Origin: an uncultured Dysgonomonas sp.
GTDB taxonomy: Bacteria; Bacteroidota; Bacteroidia; Bacteroidales; Dysgonomonadaceae
Reading direction: 5' to 3'
DNA length: 64,000 nt
Assembly (NCBI RefSeq): GCF_900079725.1
Contig: NZ_LT599032.1
Location: forward strand, 4,708,054 to 4,772,053
The first letter of the stretch is position 1. Each line of letters starts with the position of its first letter. The translations under genes and the position numbers were made by a program. Below, in pieces: positions 53,402 through 63,274 of this stretch. The notes below the pieces were generated by a model, which did not search any database, was not told the origin of the DNA, and was given only the letters and a program-made list of their open reading frames with translations.

Positions 53402-55566
53402 TATTTCATCAGTTTATTCAAAAATAATACGGTTTGTTCTTGTGTCGGCAGGTTGTATAATGCTGCATTAGAACTCTGGCCAACTTTAATTGTTATCGCA
53501 TCTTGCGGTAATGCCAGAAACATTTCTTCATCGGTGGTATCATCTCCTATAGCCATTATGAAATCGTAGCTTCCTTTCTCGATCAACCTTCTTGCCTCCG
53601 AACCTTTGCTGATATCTCCGTATTTTACTTCTACTATCTTATTTCCTTTCATTATCTGTAAATTGCGACGGGCGCAAGGGTTCAGTAAAGCATTAATGAG
53701 CTGGGTGACACGCAGGTCGGCAAGCCAGATGTCTACATTCCGGTAGTGCCACACCAGTGCCGTGTCTTTTACCTCCATTTTCGAACGTGGGGTCCTTTTT
53801 ACAGTTTGTTTGATTATGTTTGGTATCTCCTCATCCCATTCTACTTTCTGGGCAGATTGATACCATACCCCGCCTTCTCGATAAAAGGCGCCATGTTCGG
53901 CAGCTAGTCCTATTGAGAGATGTCCAAGCCATTTATCGAGAGTTTGTTTGTCGCGTCCACTACTTATAACTACATGATTTCCCTGATAGGTACTTAATTC
54001 TTCCAATATTTTGAGCAAATCGGGTGTCGGATATGCTTGCATCGGCTCTTTTCTGAATGGCGATAATGTTCCGTCATAGTCAAGTATAATCAGCCTGTTT
54101 TGAGCTTTATCATATGCTTGTTTAATAATATCAAAGTTTGTTTTTTCAACTATCTTTTGTTGCAATGCGTCGTTTTTAGACTTTATGTCGGCCAGTTCTT
54201 CTATAAAATCCTTAGCCCATTGATTGACTGTTTGAGTAGATATGACTTCCTGCATAGATGCTATCGTTTCCAGCTGTTCATCCACAGGCATCTCCAAGGC
54301 TTGTACTATTGCATTCTCGATCTCTTTGGTATCTGTAGGGTTCACTATAATAGCATCTGACAATTCTATGGAAGCGCCTGCCATCTCACTCAGAATAAGA
54401 ACGCCCGGCTCATTTCTTTTAGTCGCCAGGTATTCTTTGGCAACCAGGTTCATTCCATCCCGTAGCGGGGTCACCAGAGCTATGTCTGCTATATGATAAA
54501 GGGCAGCCAGTTCTTCGAAATTGAATGCCCGGTAAAAATAATAGACAGGAGTCCAGTCGATCGTTGAATGTTTCCCGTTGATTGCTCCCACTTTCATATC
54601 TATATCCTTCTTTAGTTCGGCATAAATATCCACATTGTCGCGGGAAGGGGCTACAATCATTACCAATGAAACTTTACCTGCATATTCAGGATGATTGTCC
54701 AGAAACTCTTCAAAGCTTTTGAGACGGATCATAATTCCCTTACTGTAGTCTAATCTGTCTACAGATAGGATTAGTTTGCCTGTGCCGAAGCTCGCCCTGA
54801 GCTCTTCTGCATTTTTGTTTATATCGGGATTCAATAGAGCATTGTGGAACATATCATAGTTGATACCCATTGGGAAAGCATCCACATCTACTACACGCCT
54901 GTCCATTTGTATTTCATCCAGATTACAATCCAGTTTCAATACCCGGTAAACAGCACTTATGAAGTGACGCATGTAACTGTGAGTATGGAACGCCACTAAA
55001 TCTGCGCCTAATAGTCCGTTCAGTATTTCAGCTCTTTCGGGTAAACCACGAAACAGTTCGTAAGAGGGGAAAGGAATATGATGAAAATACCCGATGCTGA
55101 TATCGGATACTTTATCCCGTATCATTTTGGGCAATAACATCAACTGATAATCCTGTATCCATACAATATCTCCAGGTTCTATAATATTCAGAGCTGCTTC
55201 ACAAAATAAATTATTGACCTCTTTGTAAGCTTCCCAGTATTTGTTTTCGTAGTGCATATAGTTGGAGAAATAATGACAGAGCGGCCAAAGTACACTATTG
55301 CTGTATCCTTCGTAGTAGTTTTCTATTTGTTCCGGGGATAAATAGACCGGATGAAAGTTTTGCCCTTCTAGCTGGTTATCTATAATTTCTTTTTCTTTAC
55401 AATCATCGAGGTACATTCCCGGCCAGCCGATCCAGTGTTTTTCCATCTTCATATTCAAAGAATCGAGGCCTGTAGACAATCCTCCCGGACTGGATATTAC
55501 TTTATATATGTTATTTTTTTCAACTATTTTGAGTGGTAACCTGTTAGATATAATAATAAGCTTCAT
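53401..55566 (-). CDS. otsAB: Trehalose-6-phosphate synthase/phosphatase fusion
   Basis: The 721-residue protein joins two enzymes. Residues 1 to about 470 are a GT20 trehalose-6-phosphate synthase (LIIISNRLPLKI, GGLSTGLDS, HWIGWPG, VWIQDYQLMLLP, GYFHHIPFPSYELFRGLPER, DRLDYSKGI, VTPLRDGMNLVAKEY). From about 485 follows an HAD-type trehalose-6-phosphatase (LDYDGTLSPF near 495, VISSGRD, MAIGDDTTDEEMF). UDP-glucose and glucose-6-phosphate would give trehalose in one protein. It is divergent from a GH15 gene, 205 bp away. Confidence 0.92.
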   Translation of the reverse strand: MKLIIISNRLPLKIVEKNNIYKVISSPGGLSTGLDSLNMKMEKHWIGWPGMYLDDCKEKEIIDNQLEGQNFHPVYLSPEQIENYYEGYSNSVLWPLCHYFSNYMHYENKYWEAYKEVNNLFCEAALNIIEPGDIVWIQDYQLMLLPKMIRDKVSDISIGYFHHIPFPSYELFRGLPERAEILNGLLGADLVAFHTHSYMRHFISAVYRVLKLDCNLDEIQMDRRVVDVDAFPMGINYDMFHNALLNPDINKNAEELRASFGTGKLILSVDRLDYSKGIMIRLKSFEEFLDNHPEYAGKVSLVMIVAPSRDNVDIYAELKKDIDMKVGAINGKHSTIDWTPVYYFYRAFNFEELAALYHIADIALVTPLRDGMNLVAKEYLATKRNEPGVLILSEMAGASIELSDAIIVNPTDTKEIENAIVQALEMPVDEQLETIASMQEVISTQTVNQWAKDFIEELADIKSKNDALQQKIVEKTNFDIIKQAYDKAQNRLIILDYDGTLSPFRKEPMQAYPTPDLLKILEELSTYQGNHVVISSGRDKQTLDKWLGHLSIGLAAEHGAFYREGGVWYQSAQKVEWDEEIPNIIKQTVKRTPRSKMEVKDTALVWHYRNVDIWLADLRVTQLINALLNPCARRNLQIMKGNKIVEVKYGDISKGSEARRLIEKGSYDFIMAIGDDTTDEEMFLALPQDAITIKVGQSSNAALYNLPTQEQTVLFLNKLMK

Positions 55567-55771
55567 CTTTTTGATTTTTAATAATTAAAAGTTGCTGGAG
55601 TATCCGGAGATATTCCTGACAATGTATTTCTTCCGGAACAAGGGAAGAAATAGTAATAGCAAAAATGTGAATTAATACTAATTAGAACAGAAAAATAACG
55701 TATTTGGTTCAAACAAGGGCTATATTGTATCATAAAGAACGGCATAAACACTGAACAAAAAAAATAAAAAC

Positions 55772-57565
55772 ATGAATAATCTGAATTACGGAGTTATAGG
55801 AAATTGTAAATCGGCGGCATTAGTATCTGAAAACGGAAGCATAGATTGGTTATGCGTACCTAATTTTGATTCACCATCGGTATTTTCTAAAATTCTGGAT
55901 GAAAAATCGGGAGGAAGTCTAGCTTTCATTGTATCAGAAGATTATAAATGTTCCCAGCAATATCTGAGAGGAACTAATATTCTTTGTACAAGATTCGTCT
56001 CCGAAGAAGGAAGTTTCGAAGTACTTGATTTCATGCCCAGGTACAGGACTATGCAAATGGATTACTTTTTTCCTGCTGAGGTTTACCGTTATATCCGCTT
56101 AATTGGAGGCAAGCCGCGTTTCCGAGTCAAATATGAACCTGTAATGAATTATGCAAAAGAAACAGCCGTTCATCGTAAATTTGAGGATTGCATAAAAACA
56201 TCTTCATGCGAGAATGTAAAGGATAATATGTATCTGTATTCGAGTATTGATTTTGATACGATACTTAATGAAGAAGAAATGATACTCGAAAAAGAGGAGT
56301 TTCTGATGTTATCATACAGTCAAAAACTTGTCTCCATAGATATCGACCGGGTTTATCTCGAATACCAGCGGACCAAAGTCTACTGGCTCAACTGGAATAG
56401 CCGGTCCCGTAAATTTGTTCAGTACAATGATGTTATATCCCGTAGTTTATTGATATTGAAATTGATGTCTACTCAGGATTCAGGGGCGGTAATCGCCGCT
56501 CTGACGACCAGTATGCCCGAAACGATTGGTGAGGTGCGCAACTGGGACTATCGCTTTTGTTGGATAAGGGATGCTTCCATGTCGATAGAAACCTTGCTGA
56601 AAATGGGACATCAGGCTTCCGCAAAGCGATTTATGGGATTCATAAAAAGAATATTGAAATCCAAATCTGATTCTTTCCAGATTATGTACGCGATAGATGG
56701 CAACCGCATTCTCCGGGAAGAAATACTGGAGCATTTGTCAGGATATGAGAATTCTCAGCCTGTAAGGATAGGAAATGCGGCTTATAATCAGCGGCAAAAC
56801 GATTCGTTAGGATATCTTATGGATGTTATCTACAACTATTATATCCATTTTCCGGGTACTTTGGACGAAATTGAGGAGATGTGGGAAGTCGTGAAAACTA
56901 TCGTTAAAACGGTAACTGTAGAATGGCGGAATACCGACCAGAGTATCTGGGAATTCCGGAATACGGAAAAGCATTTCGTGTTTTCGAAAGTAATGTGCTG
57001 GGTAGCACTGGATAGGGCTGTTAGTATTGCCACCTTCCTGAATATGCCTGAGTATGAGATGGAATGGAAAGAGCAGGCTGAGCTGATAAAAAACGATGTT
57101 TTAACAAATGGATGGAATGAAGATATACAGAGTTTTACGCAGGCTTACGATAATTGTGATGTAGATTCTTCTCTTTTGCTAATGGAACAGTACGGATTTA
57201 TTGAACCGGATAATGAGAAATTTATCAAAACCGTGAAGAAAATAAAAGAAGAGCTTTTTCACAACGGGTTGATGTACCGTTATAAGAATAAGGACGATTT
57301 TGGTTTACCGTCTTCTTCTTTCACTATTTGTACATTCTGGCTGATACGTGCATTGTATGTTACAGGAGAGAAAGATGAAGCGTTGAAGATATTCAATGAA
57401 TTACTTACATATTCAAATCACTTGGGTTTATTCAGTGAAGATTTGGATTTTGATACGAAGAGGCAGTTGGGTAATTTTCCACAGGCTTATTCGCATCTGG
57501 CATTAATAAACACGGCATTGTTGTTCTCAGATGAGCGTCCATTCTCTAAATTTGTCAGGGCGTGA
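55772..57565 (+). CDS. GH15 family glycoside hydrolase (trehalase or glucoamylase type)
   Basis: The 597-residue protein matches the GH15 family: NYGVIGNCKSAALVSENGSIDWLCVPNFDSPSVF at the start, RNWDYRFCWIRDASMSIETLLKMGH in the catalytic domain, and NFPQAYSHLALINTALLF near the end. There is no signal peptide, so it acts in the cytoplasm. Some bacterial members hydrolyse trehalose, others alpha-glucans. Its divergent partner makes trehalose, which favours trehalase, but substrate cannot be set from sequence alone. A shared 205-bp promoter region suggests common control. Confidence 0.85.
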   Translation: MNNLNYGVIGNCKSAALVSENGSIDWLCVPNFDSPSVFSKILDEKSGGSLAFIVSEDYKCSQQYLRGTNILCTRFVSEEGSFEVLDFMPRYRTMQMDYFFPAEVYRYIRLIGGKPRFRVKYEPVMNYAKETAVHRKFEDCIKTSSCENVKDNMYLYSSIDFDTILNEEEMILEKEEFLMLSYSQKLVSIDIDRVYLEYQRTKVYWLNWNSRSRKFVQYNDVISRSLLILKLMSTQDSGAVIAALTTSMPETIGEVRNWDYRFCWIRDASMSIETLLKMGHQASAKRFMGFIKRILKSKSDSFQIMYAIDGNRILREEILEHLSGYENSQPVRIGNAAYNQRQNDSLGYLMDVIYNYYIHFPGTLDEIEEMWEVVKTIVKTVTVEWRNTDQSIWEFRNTEKHFVFSKVMCWVALDRAVSIATFLNMPEYEMEWKEQAELIKNDVLTNGWNEDIQSFTQAYDNCDVDSSLLLMEQYGFIEPDNEKFIKTVKKIKEELFHNGLMYRYKNKDDFGLPSSSFTICTFWLIRALYVTGEKDEALKIFNELLTYSNHLGLFSEDLDFDTKRQLGNFPQAYSHLALINTALLFSDERPFSKFVRA

Positions 57566-57753
57566 TTTATAATAATTGTATAAGAGATAATTTCGTATGC
57601 GATAAGATCAGGTCAATGTTCTTGCTGTTATTATATACGCTATTTTCTTTGTTATATATGTTATTGCCACATTTATCCCTTTAATTTAATTTTTCGTTTT
57701 TGGTATCACTATAATTTGGTATTAAATGGTATATATATAATTATATATGGTGA

Positions 57754-57784
57754 TTGTATGGAATGTGTCATTATCGTAGGTTTG
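57754..57784 (+). promoter_or_regulatory. Promoter of the second siderophore receptor
   Basis: TTG (57754-57756), a 20-bp spacer and TAGGTTTG (57777-57784) match the Bacteroidetes consensus. Start site expected near 57791, leaving a short leader before the ATG at 57825. Confidence 0.75.
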
Positions 57785-57810
57785 TGTCAATTTTATTTCA
57801 CAAATTGACA
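57785..57810. promoter_or_regulatory. Operator-like inverted repeat over the start site
   Basis: TGTCAATTT (57785-57793) and AAATTGACA (57802-57810) form a perfect 9-bp inverted repeat with an 8-bp spacer. It begins right after the -7 element and covers the predicted start site, a place where a dimeric repressor would block transcription. Iron-dependent control (Fur- or MntR-like) or the AraC regulator at 61459-62343 are candidates. Confidence 0.6.
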
Positions 57811-57824
57811 TTTTAAATTAAGCG

Positions 57825-60206
57825 ATGAAAACTTTGCGATTTTGTTTCATGGTTATGCTATTTATAACCAGTATATCTATACATGCCCAGAATATCCGTT
57901 CTACTGTATCGGGCACAGTTGTATCTCCTGATAAGATACCCTTGGAGAATGTATCCGTTTCGATTGAAGGTACTCATTATGGGGCTTTAAGTGATGAGAA
58001 TGGAAAATTCCGTTTCAGCGGGCCAATAGGCCAATATATGCTTGTTGTATCTTCATTGGATCATAAGCCGTATAAATCGGCCGTAAACCTAAAACGGGGA
58101 GAAAATACGTTCAATATTGTATTGACCGAAAAGGCGCATGAATTAACCGAAGTAGTTGTTGAAGCTGCGGTGAACAGATTCTCGAACAAGGAATCTGAAT
58201 ACATAGCCAGACTCCCGCTCAAAAATCTGGAAAATCCGCAGGTATATTCTGCAATTGGTAAGGACCTGATAAAAGAGCAGATAATTGTCAATTTTGATGA
58301 TGCTCTTAAAAATAGCTCGGGAATTGATAAGCTCTGGTCCTCTACAGGACGCGGTGGCGATGGCGCTGCCTATTTCTCGTTAAGGGGATTTGCTGTTCAG
58401 CCCACAATGGTAAATGGTCTGGGCGGACAAACAAACGGAGGGTTGGACCCTGCCAATATAGAACGTATAGAAGTCTTGAAAGGGCCTTCGGGTACACTGT
58501 TTGGCAGTAGCTTGGTTTCTTTTGGCGGATTAATAAATATTGTAACCAAAAAGCCATTTGAGAATTTTGCCGGTGATATATCATATACTATGGGCAGCTA
58601 CGGGCTAAGCCGTATAGCAGCCGATATAAATACACCGATAGACAAGGACAAGAAATTGTTGTTAAGGACAAGTGCGGCCTATCAGACAGAAAATAGTTTT
58701 CAGGATGCCGGTTTTAAAAAGTCTGTATTTCTTGCTCCGTCTTTGCTGTATAAAGCAAGCGATAGATTGTCATTCACCGTCAATACTGAATTTTATACTT
58801 CGGAAAGTACAAATCCATTGATGGTATTCCTTAACAGAAGCCGGGAATTGGAATATAAGACACCTGATGAATTGGGGATGGATTATAAACGTTCATTTAC
58901 AAGTAATGACATAACAATAAAAACACCTACCACTAAGTTGTTTGGTATGATGGAATATAAATTATCTGATAAATGGACGTCGCAAACATCTGTTTCATAC
59001 AGCAACCGTCAGTCGAAAGGTTTATACTCGTATGTGATGTTTCTCCAACCTCTTAGAGACGATACATTGAGCAGGTATGTCGGTTCGCAGAATACAACAG
59101 GAACAACAGTCGATATCCAGCAAAATTTTATAGGAGACTTCAAAATAGGAAATATGAGAAACCGCCTGGTGGTTGGATTCGATTATTTCAACAGTAAATC
59201 GAAGGGTAGTAGCAACTATATATTGTTTGATAAAATAAGTAGTACCGGAGCCGATCCAAACTATACAAATCTGAGTGAGGCTGCTGTAAATGCCAAGCTA
59301 TCAGGGAGCACCCCATCCAAATCAAATTCGAACGCAAATACATATAGCGTGTATTTCTCTGATGTATTGAATGTTACCGACCGGCTTCTATTGATGGCGA
59401 GTTTACGGCTCGATTATTTTGACGACAAAGGTTATTATGATGTTAGTAGCGGGGAAACATCAGGCGATTACAATCAGACAGCTTTCTCTCCTAAGTTTGG
59501 GGCCGTTTATCAGATATTACCGGAAAAACTTTCTATTTTTGCCAACTATATGAATGGTTTTGAAAATGTGGGTTCTTCGGTTCAGCCGGACGGTTCAGTC
59601 CGTACGTTCAAACCAAAACAGGCAAACCAAATAGAGGGAGGTATTAAAACATCATTGTTTGATGGAAAACTGGTAGGTACAGCGAGTTATTATGATATAT
59701 ATGTGACTAATGTAACTCGTCCTGACCCCGATCAAGTCGGTTTTACGATTCAGAACGGAGATGTTTATAGCCGTGGTGTGGAATTTGATCTTACAGTTAA
59801 TCCCATAGCTGGTCTTAGTATTATCGCCGGATACAGTTACAACGAAAGCGTAAACAAAAAGACAAGTCCATCTGTTGATGGTCGCAGGGAGATAAGCGCA
59901 GGCCCCAGAAATTTAGTAAACGGATGGGTAAGTTACACAATACAAAATGGTGCAGCTAAAGGCCTTGGATTCGGATTCGGTGGTAATTATGCCAGTGAGA
60001 ATGCAATAACTAATACTGCAGAAACAGGCAGATTCGTTATCCCTGCATATACGATATTGAATGCCACCGCTTTTTATGCGACAGGTGCATTCCGTTTTGG
60101 TTTGAAGGTGGATAACCTGACCGATAAAAAATATTGGAAGGGCTGGAGCACTGTTGAACCTCAAAAATTAAGACAGGTAATCGGAAATATTTCATTTCAC
60201 TTTTAA
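57825..60206 (+). CDS. TonB-dependent siderophore receptor
   Basis: The 793-residue receptor has a signal peptide (to HAQ, about residue 22), a carboxypeptidase-like N-domain (SGTVVSPDKIPLENVSVSIEGTHYGALSDENGKFRF), a plug with a siderophore-receptor pattern (FSLRGFAVQPTMVNGLGGQTNGGLDPANIERIEVLKGPSGTLFGS) and a barrel ending in Phe-His-Phe. Its stop overlaps the next start by 1 bp (TAATG), so the PepSY protein is translationally coupled. Likely a ferric siderophore importer, as xusA-like but of another subfamily. Confidence 0.85.
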   Translation: MKTLRFCFMVMLFITSISIHAQNIRSTVSGTVVSPDKIPLENVSVSIEGTHYGALSDENGKFRFSGPIGQYMLVVSSLDHKPYKSAVNLKRGENTFNIVLTEKAHELTEVVVEAAVNRFSNKESEYIARLPLKNLENPQVYSAIGKDLIKEQIIVNFDDALKNSSGIDKLWSSTGRGGDGAAYFSLRGFAVQPTMVNGLGGQTNGGLDPANIERIEVLKGPSGTLFGSSLVSFGGLINIVTKKPFENFAGDISYTMGSYGLSRIAADINTPIDKDKKLLLRTSAAYQTENSFQDAGFKKSVFLAPSLLYKASDRLSFTVNTEFYTSESTNPLMVFLNRSRELEYKTPDELGMDYKRSFTSNDITIKTPTTKLFGMMEYKLSDKWTSQTSVSYSNRQSKGLYSYVMFLQPLRDDTLSRYVGSQNTTGTTVDIQQNFIGDFKIGNMRNRLVVGFDYFNSKSKGSSNYILFDKISSTGADPNYTNLSEAAVNAKLSGSTPSKSNSNANTYSVYFSDVLNVTDRLLLMASLRLDYFDDKGYYDVSSGETSGDYNQTAFSPKFGAVYQILPEKLSIFANYMNGFENVGSSVQPDGSVRTFKPKQANQIEGGIKTSLFDGKLVGTASYYDIYVTNVTRPDPDQVGFTIQNGDVYSRGVEFDLTVNPIAGLSIIAGYSYNESVNKKTSPSVDGRREISAGPRNLVNGWVSYTIQNGAAKGLGFGFGGNYASENAITNTAETGRFVIPAYTILNATAFYATGAFRFGLKVDNLTDKKYWKGWSTVEPQKLRQVIGNISFHF

Positions 60207-61381
60207 TGAACACAAAACAAAAGAAAAGATTTTCATTCCGTAAGGTATGCCATTGGGCGCACCTTTGGCTTGGTTTAATATCCGGAATCATTGTTTTTAT
60301 TATAGCCATCACCGGCTGCATTTATACATTTCAGGAAGAACTTCGTGGCATATTTCAGCCACAGCAATCTGTAGTAAAGGAAGATAAGCCGTTTTTGTCA
60401 CCCCATCAGCTCAAAGAGAAGGCAGAGCCATATGTTTTCAAAATCCCCGGAGATAGTCTTAATACAATCTACGGAGTAAGTTACAATAAAGGAGACAAGC
60501 CCGTTACAGTGGCATATAACCATAGCGAAAAAGGATATACCCTTCTGCTGTTAAACCCTTATTCGGGTGAATATATTGGAGAACAAACTTATAGTGGCGA
60601 CTTTTTCGGTTTTATTCTTTCCGGTCACCGCAATCTTTGGCTACCTTATGCAATAGGGCATCAGATAGTGGGCTGGGCAGTTGTTGTATTTGCAATAGTG
60701 ACAATAACCGGAATTGTGCTGTGGATTCCCCGCAAATGGAAGAAAAAGGCTGTAAAGGCGGGATTGGCTATAAAGCGGAAAAGCAGATCATTTATGTTAT
60801 TCTACGAATTACATAAAGTATTGGGGTTTTATACGGTTCTGTTCGCTCTTATTTTCGCTCTAACAGGGCTGACATGGAGTTTCAAATGGTATTCAAATGC
60901 ATATTATAATGTAATCTCCGGAGGAGAAGAACTCAAAGAGTGGACTCCGGCTTTGTCCGATACTACTTTGTTATCCTCATTTTCAAATCCGGACGAAGTA
61001 TTATGGGAACGTGTTAAGCAGGAGTATAAAATAGGTGAACAGGGTATATTTATCTTTGATTTCCCTATCGGGGAAACAGGAGCTTACCGTATTTGTTTCA
61101 ATTCGGCTGATAATAATGAGACTTATTATAAACGGTATTTCCGCTTTTTTGACCGTAACTCATTGCAGGAACTTGAAGGTGGCGGTATATATGGCATAAG
61201 TTATGAGGAGTCTTCCAATGCCGATAAGTTTTACCGTATGACTTATGATATCCATGTCGGTGCAATCGGCGGTTTACCGGGCAAAATAATCATGTTTCTG
61301 GCAAGTTTTATCATTGCCAGTTTGCCTGTAACCGGTTTTATAATATGGCTTAAGAAAAAGAAGCCGAAAGTGGAAAAATAA
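60206..61381 (+). CDS. PepSY-domain inner-membrane protein, XusC/ferric reductase-like
   Basis: The 391-residue protein has four hydrophobic segments in the PepSY_TM pattern: VCHWAHLWLGLISGIIVFIIAITGCIYTFQEEL, the GHRNLWLPYAIGHQIVGWAVVVFAIVTITGIVLWIP segment, YELHKVLGFYTVLFALIFALTGLTWSF and a last one ending in basic KKKKPK. Histidines in the first three helices could bind haem. XusC and related proteins are thought to reduce or release siderophore iron in the periplasm. Fused in translation to the upstream receptor gene by overlap. Confidence 0.85.
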   Translation: MNTKQKKRFSFRKVCHWAHLWLGLISGIIVFIIAITGCIYTFQEELRGIFQPQQSVVKEDKPFLSPHQLKEKAEPYVFKIPGDSLNTIYGVSYNKGDKPVTVAYNHSEKGYTLLLLNPYSGEYIGEQTYSGDFFGFILSGHRNLWLPYAIGHQIVGWAVVVFAIVTITGIVLWIPRKWKKKAVKAGLAIKRKSRSFMLFYELHKVLGFYTVLFALIFALTGLTWSFKWYSNAYYNVISGGEELKEWTPALSDTTLLSSFSNPDEVLWERVKQEYKIGEQGIFIFDFPIGETGAYRICFNSADNNETYYKRYFRFFDRNSLQELEGGGIYGISYEESSNADKFYRMTYDIHVGAIGGLPGKIIMFLASFIIASLPVTGFIIWLKKKKPKVEK

Positions 61382-61412
61382 ATTGGAATAACCAGTATTA
61401 AATATATAAATG

Positions 61413-61449
61413 AGGCTGTTTGCATTGTAGCAGGCAGCCTTTGTTTTTA
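61413..61449 (+). terminator. Terminator after PepSY gene
   Basis: An 11-bp stem (AGGCTGTTTGC with GCAGGCAGCCT, two G-U pairs, 6-nt loop) is followed by TTTGTTTTTAT. It lies between convergent genes. Confidence 0.85.
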
Positions 61450-61458
61450 TATTTGAAG

Positions 61459-62343
61459 TTAGCTTTCACGGTATTGCAATGGTGTCATTCCCGTATGTTT
61501 CTTGAAATAACGTCCGAAGAACGAAGGATTCGGGAAATTCAGTTCTTCCGATATTTGAAGAATAGTCATTGTTGATGTTTTCAGCATTGCTTTAATGGTC
61601 ACAATGGTAAGTTCATTTATCCATTCCATAATTGACCTGCCACTTATTTCTTTAATAAGTTGCGATAAATATTTGGCCGACAAGCACATTTTGTCTGCGT
61701 AGAATTGAACTGTTCTTTCACTTTTTATATGAACCAATAGAAGTTTTCCTAATTGCTGATATATCTCTCCTTTACGTCCTGTTATAGAAACTCCCTTGCT
61801 TTCCGATTCAATATAGATATAGCACATCTCGGTCAAAAAAGAGGATAACAGGTTTTTTGCAAGTAATTCTCTATAAAGGTGATTATCCCTTTTATATTGT
61901 TTTATCATGAATGAATGGAATTCCAGCAAACCTCTGAATTGATCATCCCTCAATTGCAGAATAGGGTACAGAGATATTTTTTCTATGATATCCATATCAC
62001 TTGGAACGTGTAAATCGTATGTAAAATCAATAGAGAAGAATAAGAACTCGAAAAGTGCATTTTCACTATGTTCCACAACTTCGAAAATACTACCGGGCAG
62101 GATGGTTAATAACATGTTCTGACCCACATCATATCCTTTTGTATTTATCTTTATCTTACCTTCACCTCTTATGCAAAGCACAAAGACAATTCCATCTACA
62201 ACCGTGGGATGGTCGAAAGAGACTATCGTATTCTCTATCATACCGTCAGAAATGATATAATTCTTGATAATCGAATAGTTTATAGCCTCCGAGGCACTAT
62301 CGATAGAGAGAGTTGCAAGCTTATTGATCCTTTCACTTTCCAT
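61459..62343 (-). CDS. AraC-family transcriptional regulator
   Basis: The 294-residue regulator has an AraC-binding cupin-like N-domain (VDGIVFVLCIRGEGKIKINTKGYDVGQNMLLTILPGSIFEV) and a C-terminal AraC HTH domain (VQFYADKMCLSAKYLSQLIKEISGRSIMEWINELTIVTIKAMLKTS, ILQISEELNFPNPSFFGRYFKKHTGMTPLQYRES). It is convergent with the siderophore genes and divergent from the MarR-efflux genes. Targets are unknown; the adjacent efflux operon is most likely, with the iron operon second. Confidence 0.85.
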   Translation of the reverse strand: MESERINKLATLSIDSASEAINYSIIKNYIISDGMIENTIVSFDHPTVVDGIVFVLCIRGEGKIKINTKGYDVGQNMLLTILPGSIFEVVEHSENALFEFLFFSIDFTYDLHVPSDMDIIEKISLYPILQLRDDQFRGLLEFHSFMIKQYKRDNHLYRELLAKNLLSSFLTEMCYIYIESESKGVSITGRKGEIYQQLGKLLLVHIKSERTVQFYADKMCLSAKYLSQLIKEISGRSIMEWINELTIVTIKAMLKTSTMTILQISEELNFPNPSFFGRYFKKHTGMTPLQYRES

Positions 62344-62814
62344 ATCGTGAATATTAATAGCTTAAGATAACAAATTAAGAAAATCTGTAGTAAATCACCA
62401 AATAAAACCTGCAAAATAGAACATTTATCAGGTTGTTTTGATCTTTAGAATATTTATTCAGGATACAATCTTTGTATTTTATCGTGAAGACTTCTTTATG
62501 CCCGGGTGTCTTTACGAAAATAATTTAACTTTTAATCCACAGACTTATTAATGTAGGTATTTATAATAAGTATCTGTATACTATCATAACTTATATTATA
62601 AATGAATTATTTTTCGTCATTTAGTCCAAAACCTGTAATATGGGACATTTATAGAGAAAAATGGGAATAAACTTATCATTCTATTTATCAGATATTTGTA
62701 AGGTAAAATGAATCAGGAACGAAGCTATAGCTGAAAATGAATCATATAGTTTCGGATACGATGTCTTCCATTGTAAGCAAACTTATAGTATAAAATATAA
62801 CAATAAGTAGTAGT
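62344..62814. promoter_or_regulatory. Divergent region between AraC and MarR genes
   Basis: This 471-bp gap has no gene. Two inverted structures stand out: CGTGAAGAC (62483-62491) with GTCTTTACG (62508-62516), and TTATAATAAGT (62561-62571) with ACTTATATTATAA (62589-62601, 2-nt bulge). Both are operator or leader candidates. AATCTTTG (62467-62474) and GATATTTG near 62691 are one-mismatch -7 elements on the plus strand. Confidence 0.4.
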
Positions 62815-63270
62815 ATGGAACAAGTACCTATCCCTAATGACTCTCTAGTCAAAGTAAACAATCTGATGTGGCAGGTTATTAAACAATTAACCAAAAGCAA
62901 GAAACAGATTCTGGAACAATTCGGATTGACATGTTCACAGTTTGAAATTCTGTCTGCTTTATTTCATGTCTCACGAACCAAAGAGGAAATCATACAAATC
63001 GATCTGGCTGAGAAAACTCAAATCGATCCCATGACAACTTCCACTATCTTAAGAAACCTCCAAAAGAAAGGTTTAATAACAAGAGTACGCAGCCTGATAA
63101 ATACAAGGACTGTCATTGTTCAACTAACCGATAAAGGCGAAGTCCTTTACCTGAAAACTATGCATGAAGTAAACCTGAAAACCAAGCTAATCTATCAGAA
63201 TGTCAATGAAAAACTTCTCATGTCGCAACTATTAATATTATCTGATAAATTAAATAAACTAAATTCTTAA
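62815..63270 (+). CDS. MarR-family transcriptional regulator
   Basis: The 151-residue protein has the MarR winged-helix pattern: FGLTCSQFEILSALFHVSRTKEEIIQIDLAEKTQIDPMTTSTILRNLQKKGLITRVRSLINTRTVIVQLTDKGEVLY. The dimer helices flank this. It is 4 bp upstream of an RND adaptor gene on the same strand, so it probably represses its own efflux operon. Confidence 0.85.
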   Translation: MEQVPIPNDSLVKVNNLMWQVIKQLTKSKKQILEQFGLTCSQFEILSALFHVSRTKEEIIQIDLAEKTQIDPMTTSTILRNLQKKGLITRVRSLINTRTVIVQLTDKGEVLYLKTMHEVNLKTKLIYQNVNEKLLMSQLLILSDKLNKLNS

Positions 63271-63274
63271 AAGT

